Source: Chloroflexota bacterium | GTDB lineage: Bacteria; Chloroflexota; Anaerolineae; B4-G1 | Assembly: GCA_024232355.1 (NCBI GenBank) | Contig: JAAEPW010000798.1 | Location: forward strand, 17,027-81,026 | Direction: 5' to 3' | Length of the DNA: 64,000 bases | Part shown: positions 57,022 through 64,000 of the stretch, piece after piece | Layout: each line of letters begins with the position of its first letter | How positions within the stretch are numbered: the stretch's first letter is position 1 | Notes under the pieces: model-generated | Told to the model about the DNA's origin: nothing | The model's database searches: none | The model's input: only the letters and a program-made list of their open reading frames with translations | Made by a program: the position numbers and the translations under genes

Positions 57022-58509
57022 TCACTCCGGGCCACCATAATATTGCCGCAAAACCAATGGTAAAAATATATCAGAGAGATTAGATAATGTATAACCGGCT
57101 TCTCGACCCACATAATACGTCTCCTGATCCTCCTCCGCCCCACCCTGATTCTGTGCAAAAATCACGTGCAAGGTAGGAGAAACTACAGGAGCTTGCACCG
57201 CCACCGGACTGACAGATTCCTTCGTACTGGGCCAATACAAGACCCCTGGCTCTGACCAGGAAAAGATCATGTCGCCTCTTAACGATTCCGTCATTGACTG
57301 CGCGCGCGAGTACATGATCTCGTAGAATCCGTTATTCGCGTGCCAGACTATGGCTGGCAGTCCTTCTTTATCTAGAGTAATAGATGGCTGCAGGTATTGC
57401 TGAAAAGGAGAATTAGATGCGTCAGTCGAGAAATACGTGTGATAAGGAGGCTCACGTGGGGTTCCATCGTCGATCAGATAATCTGCCGCTCCTTGTGTAC
57501 CTACTTCGTAGACGGGCATCCAACTATTCTCATCAGTCAAATAGCGCGTGTATGCCAGGACGTATTGATCCGATTCACGCCATTTCCAGTCCCACGTCAC
57601 TATCACGTGATCTTTATAAGCGGCAATGTCTGGGTTATGTGGGTGAAACGTAAGGTTCCCATACGTGCTAATATTTCTGTCAGATTCCCACGTGCCACTG
57701 ATAATGTTCTTGCGATTATGCCTGATCTCAAGATTCCCCCCCCCCACCGTTTGCTCCTCCCACACCACGTGAGCAAACTGATCAGACCAGGCGATAGCCG
57801 GAAAGCCACTAGTACTGGACCAATTGGCAAATTTACCGGCTTCGCTACCAGGCACACGTTCTTCCAAGAGCAATTCCTTGTCGTAATAGTAAACGGTACT
57901 GGCCTTCTCCTCCTCCGTCCCCTCCCAAATACGTCGATATGCGAAATGAGGGTTCCCGTTGTTGTCCAGAGCAATGTCCACTCCAGAAAAATACTGTTGC
58001 TCGGAAGGATTCAATGTAAATAGAGCACTCGTAATCGTCTGGGCCGCACACCTACCCTCTGGCAGAGAACAGGTCGAATAAAAGATACCAGTCTGCGTTG
58101 TGCCGGTAAAGATGACATAGGCTACATGAGCGGTGGTGCCCGTAAGCGCCACCGATGCAGACCAATTGGCGAGCGCCTGCTCCGTGCCGGTAAAGACAGG
58201 TACGCGAGGGCTCCAACCATTTTCACCACTCTCTGAAGCCCAGCGAAGCCATACCGAGCCATGTGAGGGCACACCATTACTGATCTCTTCCACCCATACC
58301 ACCGCCACCCGGTCCCCATCAGTGCTGACAGCTACATCGGCGAGATACGAGTCCAAGGTTTTATCATCAGAAAGATTGGTCTCTGCTGGGGGGATAGAAC
58401 GCCGAGGTGCAGCCAACGCCAACACAACAGTTAGCACTGACAATACGCCAGCCACCAGTGCGGCCACCACCAACCATTTCTTTCTCCTGGTCCCTCCAGC
58501 CTCAGTCAT
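57022..58509 (-). CDS. Secreted beta-propeller-like protein of the Tad locus
   Basis: 495 residues, AGGAGGA before ATG. One N-terminal membrane helix (KKWLVVAALVAGVLSVLTVVLALA), then repeated units of about 50-60 residues with the pattern strand, VVWVE or AIAWSDQFAHVVWEE, turn, strand (VAVVWVEEI, HVAYVIFTGT, PHFAYRRIW, PAIVWHANNG, HVIFAQNQG), as in sialidase-like six-blade propellers. The C-terminus ends in IFLPLVLRQ, a short hydrophobic tail frequent in Chloroflexota secreted proteins. No catalytic residues recognised. Confidence 0.7.
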   Translation of the reverse strand: MTEAGGTRRKKWLVVAALVAGVLSVLTVVLALAAPRRSIPPAETNLSDDKTLDSYLADVAVSTDGDRVAVVWVEEISNGVPSHGSVWLRWASESGENGWSPRVPVFTGTEQALANWSASVALTGTTAHVAYVIFTGTTQTGIFYSTCSLPEGRCAAQTITSALFTLNPSEQQYFSGVDIALDNNGNPHFAYRRIWEGTEEEKASTVYYYDKELLLEERVPGSEAGKFANWSSTSGFPAIAWSDQFAHVVWEEQTVGGGNLEIRHNRKNIISGTWESDRNISTYGNLTFHPHNPDIAAYKDHVIVTWDWKWRESDQYVLAYTRYLTDENSWMPVYEVGTQGAADYLIDDGTPREPPYHTYFSTDASNSPFQQYLQPSITLDKEGLPAIVWHANNGFYEIMYSRAQSMTESLRGDMIFSWSEPGVLYWPSTKESVSPVAVQAPVVSPTLHVIFAQNQGGAEEDQETYYVGREAGYTLSNLSDIFLPLVLRQYYGGPE

Positions 58510-58541
58510 TCCTCCTACCCCCTATTCGCTGTCACAACACA

Positions 58542-61500
58542 CTATTGCAATAACAGATCGACATAATGATTGTCGTGATCGTCCGATACCACCGTCACCG
58601 TGGCCGAATCAATCAACAATTTATTATCAACCCACGTCTGGGCATAGACAGTATATGTTCCTGGGGGGACGTTGTAAAAATGATATGTGGCATCGTGGAT
58701 GCTGTTCGTTTGATAGACCTGCCCACCTGCACTGTAAGCCACCACCGTCACCCCTACCATGTCTTGATACACATTGCCAATTACTGCTCGCACCTTTCCA
58801 CCAAAAGAAGCCATATCTGATTCCAAATCTGGAATGGGCCACTCGGTACAGATGTTAAGCGCCAAGTCATCCAGGTAGAAATATGTGCCATATTTGTCTC
58901 CATCGTGAACACCGTAAAAGCGGACCATGACATTCTGCCCGGCCAAAGGCACTAGATCTATACCGGCAAAATCCACACTAAAGTGCTGCCAAGTATTGGT
59001 GATGGCTCCCCCGTCTACGATGAATCCAGCCGGTCTGGCGACCATGGTGAACTGTTGAGTAGCGCTCCAAGAACCATCGGCGCCATCGGCGTCCTGTGTC
59101 CTGACACGCCAATAGTAGGTCGTACCATCGGGGGAGATCGCAGCAGCACCATACTCTGCAAGAGAGGCAGCATCACCAACCCAGTTCGAATCCCACATCT
59201 CGGCTCCGTTGCCCCAGTCTACATCAGTGCCGACCTGGATTTGATACGCACTCTGAACATCTCCGGCATCGGGATCGCTAAAGGTCCAGGAGAATTCGGG
59301 TCGGGTATCGGTGACATCGACAGGGTTGACCTGATCCTCACAGAGCAGGTCAATGGGCACATCGGGTGGGTTGTTAGGCTCGAACAGCATGGTGAACTCT
59401 TGAGTATCAACACTCCAAGGGCCTACGAAACCATAGCTATCTTGTGTCCGAACACGCCAATAGTAGGTCGTACCATCAAGGCGCAGCTCGGCAGCACCAT
59501 ACTCAGCGAGCGATGCGGTACCGGTCACCCAACTCGAGTCCCACATCTCGGCTCCGTTGCCCCAATCTGCGTCGGTACCGACCTGGATTTGATACGCGCC
59601 TTGCGTGTCGCCCACATCTGGATCGCTAAAGGTCCAGGAGAATTCGGGCAGGGTGTCATCCACGTCAACCGGGTTGACCAAAGCCTCGGTAAGCAAGTTG
59701 ATGGGCGCATCGGGCGGATTGTTCATTTTCATCGTAAACTGTTGAGTAGCACTCCAAGCCCCCGTCGCCCCAGAACTTTCCTGCGTCTGGACACGCCAAT
59801 AGTAGGTCGTGCCGTCGAGAGCGAGTTCGGCAGCGTTATACTCGACAAGTGATGCCGGATCAGTGACCCAGCCAGGGTCCCACATCTCGGCCCCATTGCC
59901 CCAGTCTGCGTCGGTGCCGACCTGGATTTGATACGCGCCTTGCGTATCGCCCACATCTGGATCGCTAAAGGTCCAGGAGAATTCAGGCAAGGTGTCAACA
60001 ACGTCGACAGGGTTGACCAGACCTTCACAGAGCAGATCAATGGGCGCATTTGGGGGATTGTCGTACGTCACCGCCATTTCCGCATAGTAGAGACGCATCG
60101 CCCGAGAAGACCTTCTATTATTTACACCCCAGACGATGGCCCCCGTACCGGGGTCTATGTAATCGGCAAGATTTGTAGTGAGAGACCCAGTCATTTCTCT
60201 GTCGCCCGAGTTGAGAGTCCGACGGGTCACTTCTACCCAACTAGCCTCCAGGAACGGATCCTGGCCTGTCCGTAGCGCATAGATCCTATGTTGAGTATCT
60301 CCCCCAAATGTATATCCCTTGAAAGTAAAATCAATCTGGCTGATGTCAGCTATGCTTTCGTTGATGACCATATCGAACTGGGCAAATATCTCATCGTTAT
60401 CGCCTGGATCAACAGTCTGCCAATAGTTGGTATCATCTACACCAATAGCACTATACTCTCCATTGCTTGCTTCTACAAAAGTATTCTGGTGGCCACTCGA
60501 TCGGTAAGGAAACCGATCCACATCAGATTCATGGGCGCAGATTCCATTTGCGATACATGTTGCTTGCGTTACCCCCGCGAAATTGTAGACGGTGGTGGCT
60601 GCCAAGGGAGACCTCTCCTCCACTGGCGGCACATCACTGATGACAAGACCAGATCCGCTACCTTCATAGCCACTGGGCTTTCTGCCTGTGAGGTTCCTCC
60701 CCTTGCTCGCCACAAGCTCGCCGCTACCGCTACGCCCGGATGGCTGTGCCGCACACATCAACGCAGATTTTCGATAGGCCACGTCTGGCGGCTGAGGCAG
60801 GCCAACGAGCGGGTTGCCCGATCCATCCAAAAGTTCAACGTAGAGCGCATCATCAGCATCCGTGGTCCCAGACTGACTACACGTAGCCCGACTGCCCCCA
60901 ACCGCCCGAAACCCTTCTACCGTGATTTGAGTCATCGTAGAAGCAGTACTCGGGACCTGTACCGTTTGAGCGATCCAAGGATTGTTAGATGAGTTTTCAC
61001 ACGGGAATAATTCTCCCAGCGAGGCATGGAGATGTACTGAGAAGGCCCCCCCACGCGGGAAATAACCATTCCGCTGCCAAGCCGACGGAGTATCTCCTCC
61101 CGACCAAGGCGGGAAAACACTTCCCAAGTTGCCTTCAAAGTCCTGGGCTTCAAAGTGCTGGGTACACTCTTTCATTCCTGGTGGTGTTTGTATTGGCGGC
61201 ACATCAAGTGGCCGGCAGACCACAAACTCGTCCACCTGGCTGGTATAAGGCGAACCACTGCTGGAATACTTGGCATGGGCTATTCCAATCTGTACCGCCT
61301 CGTCCATCTCCACCGCAGCGCCAGAATTCCACAGCGTCCAATTGTCACCTGGAGTCTCATCGTGAGAGTAATAGAAAGCAAAATCATTGTCATCTCGAAC
61401 AATACGCAGCCACACTGGCGGAGAAGTGGTGTTGATCTCACCACTGCCCACATAGTTCGTACCGTCGCCATCTGTCTCACGGTAAGCAAACTGAAGCCTA

Positions 61501-63629
61501 CGTCCATCCGAGTCTCTAGCCGTTGCCATCACGTGGCGGCCGTTGGCAGCCGTGCTGTTGCGCACCATTACGCCTACCTTGGCCCCGCTATTAGACGGCG
61601 GGGAAATGACACGTACGCGGACATCAAAATTGCCCGAGATCGATTGATACACGTAGAAAAAGTTGTCACTGGTACTCCAGATGCTACCTCCACGCCCATG
61701 GATCTGGAGATAACCGCCACCATCCTCCGTCACACTCCCACCTACGTTAGACCCCATCTCGGCCGTGGACCATTTGCCATCAAAGGAGCCATCGTCGAAA
61801 TCGTCGCCATATTCCGAGCTAAAAATGGTACAGTCCACCTCTACCGGGTAGGGACCAAAGATATTATTCGTCTCGTCAGACTCGTCAACGTAATTGGTGG
61901 TATCCACCTGTGCCCACAAATTAATGGTTCCAAACTCATCTATGCGCTGGGTTATGGTCACTATCTCTGTTCCATAACCCGCAATATTGGCAAGCCATTG
62001 TTTGCTATTGCCGATTTGACCCAACGTGGGCGTCACAGGTGGGTTCACATAGAGATCAATATCAAAGGCAGTATCCTCTACAGGCCACGGCAACAGGTTC
62101 TCCACCTCGATTCTCAATAGAACCTCCACACCGGCAGGAAATACATCACCATACATAGCAGGGTAAGATATGCTCACGATTCGCAAATCCGGCGGCAGGT
62201 TTTTGATACGTATCTCTGCCGAATAGGCAACCTGGCTCCCTGAGCCACAGTCACCAGCAGGCTCAGTATGGGTTTCCAACTGATAAACGCCTGCACTGTC
62301 TGCCGGAATCATCACTGGCAAATCCAGCGCTTTCTCATCAGTATCTACGTCAATACTGGTAGTTAACACGCTGGATGCAATACCAGCACCATCAACTTGA
62401 CACCAGAGGAGAGTAAAAAGCTCAGAGACCTCTGGATGTTTGAATACATCCACAGTGATCACATCTTCGGGCAACACCTCATAGCTGGAGGCAAGTATAT
62501 AAGGGCCATCTTCAGGCACAACCCACGTCTTGTACGCCAAGTCAAAGCGCTCCCCCGAATCCCAGTCATCGCCACCATCCAAATCTACCCACACTCTCAA
62601 TTCAGCCATACCTGGCTCGTTGGCGTAAACCGTCCTCACAGCAACGCCACTAACGTCGGTCATAGCCTCCGCATATTGATCATCCGGGTTTTCTGCCCCA
62701 GAATAATCAAAAGCTCCCTCAGTGGTAGAAAAGCTCACCGGCAGTGAGTCAGGCCAGGGGTCGCCGGTAGCACAGTTGGTGACCAACACGCCCACATCAT
62801 GGCCCCGATCGAACGGTAAGGTGTTTGTAACATGGTCAAAGGAAATCTGCAAACAATAATCCGCCTGAGGCGGCAGCGTCGGTGTTGCCGAGGGCACTGG
62901 TGTTGTGTCTTCCGGCGTTGGATTTATCGCGACTGTTGGCTGGGGCGTACCACTACCAGAATCAGGCGGTACCACCAACACGCCTTCATTGACCATATTT
63001 GCGCTGGCTTGGACCCGCACGCCATCGGGAGCAATAGCACCCAAGATAGGATCAACGAGTTCTACACGGTGGACCACCGTAACCGTAATCGGCAATCCTG
63101 GAGCACCGGTATGATAATCCTCTACCCCATCCCAGGTAGATCCAACAACCCGCACACCAAAGAAACCGGGAGTGTTTTGGTGACTGTTAAAATCATCCTC
63201 CGTCAACCCACGCGCCGCCCAGTCGATACGCAGGCCAGCCGCACGCTGAAGGGCAACTTTTTCAATTAGGGCAACACGGCGAGCATTGTATTCATCCTCA
63301 TCCTCACCAATAAAGCAAGTGTTACCCGCATCCACAGCATCATCAACGTAATATGCAAGATTGTCGCCCGCAGAGGATCCATCACAATCCGTTTCATCTA
63401 TTTTCGCACCCTGCGCAGGCCGATAAGTCACAGCCCAACGAGCAGCCTCACGGGCAGCATGTTGGACGGTTAGATATCCCTGAATGATAAATGCACCCTC
63501 AACAAGAACAAAAATAGTTACCAAAAACACAGGCAGAACCAGAGCAAACTCTACCAGCCCCTGCCCCCATTGTCGCAAAGATGGTCGAGATGACAGGAGA
63601 TTATGTATTGATTTAGATAAGAACTTCAT
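58542..63629 (-). CDS. Giant TadE-anchored multidomain surface protein
   Basis: 1695 residues, ATG 63629 behind GAGGGGG. Residues 20-60 hold a TadE-type prepilin helix (GQGLVEFALVLPVFLVTIF), followed by a TadE-like globular part (to about 225). A Pro/Thr linker (225-262) leads to an invasin-like Ig domain (about 265-370), a second Ig unit, a CARDB-like domain (about 475-600; VENLLPWPVEDTAF), a laminin-G/concanavalin-like domain (605-805), a long beta region with further sandwich units, three near-identical FN3-like repeats, and a C-terminal CarboxypepD-regulatory-like domain (VYQDMVGVTVVAYS). An adhesin mounted on a pilin base is the simplest reading. Confidence 0.85.
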   Translation of the reverse strand: MKFLSKSIHNLLSSRPSLRQWGQGLVEFALVLPVFLVTIFVLVEGAFIIQGYLTVQHAAREAARWAVTYRPAQGAKIDETDCDGSSAGDNLAYYVDDAVDAGNTCFIGEDEDEYNARRVALIEKVALQRAAGLRIDWAARGLTEDDFNSHQNTPGFFGVRVVGSTWDGVEDYHTGAPGLPITVTVVHRVELVDPILGAIAPDGVRVQASANMVNEGVLVVPPDSGSGTPQPTVAINPTPEDTTPVPSATPTLPPQADYCLQISFDHVTNTLPFDRGHDVGVLVTNCATGDPWPDSLPVSFSTTEGAFDYSGAENPDDQYAEAMTDVSGVAVRTVYANEPGMAELRVWVDLDGGDDWDSGERFDLAYKTWVVPEDGPYILASSYEVLPEDVITVDVFKHPEVSELFTLLWCQVDGAGIASSVLTTSIDVDTDEKALDLPVMIPADSAGVYQLETHTEPAGDCGSGSQVAYSAEIRIKNLPPDLRIVSISYPAMYGDVFPAGVEVLLRIEVENLLPWPVEDTAFDIDLYVNPPVTPTLGQIGNSKQWLANIAGYGTEIVTITQRIDEFGTINLWAQVDTTNYVDESDETNNIFGPYPVEVDCTIFSSEYGDDFDDGSFDGKWSTAEMGSNVGGSVTEDGGGYLQIHGRGGSIWSTSDNFFYVYQSISGNFDVRVRVISPPSNSGAKVGVMVRNSTAANGRHVMATARDSDGRRLQFAYRETDGDGTNYVGSGEINTTSPPVWLRIVRDDNDFAFYYSHDETPGDNWTLWNSGAAVEMDEAVQIGIAHAKYSSSGSPYTSQVDEFVVCRPLDVPPIQTPPGMKECTQHFEAQDFEGNLGSVFPPWSGGDTPSAWQRNGYFPRGGAFSVHLHASLGELFPCENSSNNPWIAQTVQVPSTASTMTQITVEGFRAVGGSRATCSQSGTTDADDALYVELLDGSGNPLVGLPQPPDVAYRKSALMCAAQPSGRSGSGELVASKGRNLTGRKPSGYEGSGSGLVISDVPPVEERSPLAATTVYNFAGVTQATCIANGICAHESDVDRFPYRSSGHQNTFVEASNGEYSAIGVDDTNYWQTVDPGDNDEIFAQFDMVINESIADISQIDFTFKGYTFGGDTQHRIYALRTGQDPFLEASWVEVTRRTLNSGDREMTGSLTTNLADYIDPGTGAIVWGVNNRRSSRAMRLYYAEMAVTYDNPPNAPIDLLCEGLVNPVDVVDTLPEFSWTFSDPDVGDTQGAYQIQVGTDADWGNGAEMWDPGWVTDPASLVEYNAAELALDGTTYYWRVQTQESSGATGAWSATQQFTMKMNNPPDAPINLLTEALVNPVDVDDTLPEFSWTFSDPDVGDTQGAYQIQVGTDADWGNGAEMWDSSWVTGTASLAEYGAAELRLDGTTYYWRVRTQDSYGFVGPWSVDTQEFTMLFEPNNPPDVPIDLLCEDQVNPVDVTDTRPEFSWTFSDPDAGDVQSAYQIQVGTDVDWGNGAEMWDSNWVGDAASLAEYGAAAISPDGTTYYWRVRTQDADGADGSWSATQQFTMVARPAGFIVDGGAITNTWQHFSVDFAGIDLVPLAGQNVMVRFYGVHDGDKYGTYFYLDDLALNICTEWPIPDLESDMASFGGKVRAVIGNVYQDMVGVTVVAYSAGGQVYQTNSIHDATYHFYNVPPGTYTVYAQTWVDNKLLIDSATVTVVSDDHDNHYVDLLLQ
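59040..60065 (-). repeat. Three tandem ~340-bp repeats encoding FN3-like units
   Basis: Units at about 59040-59385, 59387-59727 and 59730-60065 inside the giant surface protein. Each encodes NPVDVxDTxPEFSWTFSDPD, then AYQIQVGTD and TTYYWRVRTQ, SATQQFTM. Nucleotide identity stays high over blocks such as the 25 or more bases encoding the PEFSWTFSDPD segment. Such repeats change number by recombination. Confidence 0.85.
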
Positions 63630-63750
63630 GACTTTTTTCCCCCTCTATCACAATTGCAATTGCAAAAGTTGTATCTGATTCTTCAATTGCCCCTGCCCAG
63701 AGAAAAAGGCTAGCGATTTTTTAACCTTTTCTCCTACTAACATCACTTAC

Positions 63751-63780
63751 ATTATACCTCAAGTGACATGCAGTTTGCAA
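63751..63780 (-). promoter_or_regulatory. Predicted promoter of the TadE-fusion/TadG operon
   Basis: On the minus strand a perfect TATAAT (63751-63756) lies 18 bases from TTGCAA (63775-63780), about 120 bases before the ATG at 63629. This region drives the surface proteins while cpaB has its own promoter. Confidence 0.65.
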
Positions 63781-63897
63781 GTGTACTTTAGTACTAGGGC
63801 ATTGTTCAGAACTAGGGCTATTCAGAAATAGCCAAACACTATTTGCACGATTTTATTCGCGAGGTACTGGTTCAGTTGAATGGGATTACGATGTAGA

Positions 63898-63943
63898 CGA
63901 GGTTTCCATACCTCGTAGAGCCTTACGCGCTATGGAAAGCGCG
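63898..63943. repeat. Paired-hairpin element B (complementary loops)
   Basis: Hairpin 1 is CGAGGT-TTCCAT-ACCTCG (63898-63915), hairpin 2 is CGCGCT-ATGGAA-AGCGCG (63926-63943), with 10 bases between. The loops match those of element A (13632) exactly, while the stems are different and still fully paired. Confidence 0.7.
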
Positions 63944-64000
63944 GCTACAAGCTCAATTTCGAGCCACAACAGACTATTCTCTAAAAATCCCACCCAACTG

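Larger units (their letters stand above)
63630..64000. other. Upstream region of the surface-protein operon
   Basis: No gene. It has a promoter (63751-63780), a direct repeat (63793-63826: ACTAGGGCATTGTTCAGA, then ACTAGGGCTATTCAGA) and a paired-hairpin element (63898-63943). It is AT-rich just upstream of the ATG. Confidence 0.55.

Noticed and set aside
60288..60992. Long plus-strand frames opposite the giant surface protein (also 58983-59852 and 61155-62120)
   Set aside because: They are antisense to a coherent multidomain protein, have no ribosome site and no domain patterns.
1..64000. CRISPR array, tRNA or rRNA genes, prophage
   Set aside because: No regularly spaced repeats, cloverleaf-forming sequences with a 3' acceptor pattern, or phage structural genes were recognised by eye.

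Overview
The window looks like a chromosomal segment of a Chloroflexota bacterium, probably an Anaerolineae/Ardenticatenia-type lineage. The grounds are indirect. It holds a Tad pilus locus with no outer-membrane secretin, giant TadE-anchored surface proteins, REC-ATPase (CpaE/TadZ-like) proteins, VanW and DUF1028 proteins, and GAF/PAS-rich hybrid kinases. The envelope looks single-membraned. No rRNA, tRNA, CRISPR array, prophage or intact transposase gene was recognised.

Layout. (1) 1-8.9 kb, mostly minus strand: the end of a histidine kinase, then cytochrome c maturation genes ccmB-ccmC-ccmD, a methyltransferase, a membrane protein, a glycosyltransferase, a GAF histidine kinase, a sirtuin, a decayed endonuclease V gene and a solitary REC-ATPase. 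(2) 9-13.2 kb, plus strand: ribokinase, glycolate/lactate-type FAD dehydrogenase, HAD hydrolase and PHP phosphoesterase. (3) 13.2-20.9 kb: a 750-base intergenic stretch, two ferredoxins, a lactate permease, a lipoprotein, a formamidase-family protein, VanW and rhomboid. (4) 21-24.5 kb: an ECF sigma/anti-sigma pair with a Tat-signal flavodoxin and a membrane protein, then a zinc ribbon. (5) 24.6-34.4 kb: a HerA-like ATPase and three consecutive signalling proteins that begin with closely related receiver domains, the last being 1636 residues long. (6) 34.6-45.4 kb: DUF1028, two Nudix genes, inositol monophosphatase, sfsA, a truncated aminotransferase, a pantothenate cluster (panE-panB diverging from an S58 peptidase and panC), proS behind a structured leader, and a low-molecular-weight phosphatase. 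(7) 45.5-63.7 kb, minus strand: hpf, comF and a Tad locus (tadC, tadB, tadA, REC-TadZ, cpaB, a VWA TadG-like protein, TadE, two accessory exported proteins and a 1695-residue TadE-anchored multidomain protein).

The least ordinary material is of three kinds. First, four copies of a roughly 180-bp dispersed repeat (1902, 24079, 35693, 38800) have imperfect inverted ends and a conserved 56-58-codon reading frame. Second, several compact palindromic elements occur, including paired hairpins with mutually complementary loops at 13632 and 63898. Third, the pilus locus carries unusual secreted proteins: a von Willebrand A domain split by a large carbohydrate-binding-like insert, and a giant TadE fusion with three near-identical repeats. 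The pantothenate cluster has a beta-aminopeptidase-family gene where a beta-alanine source might be expected. All functions are read from sequence motifs alone; no database search was possible.
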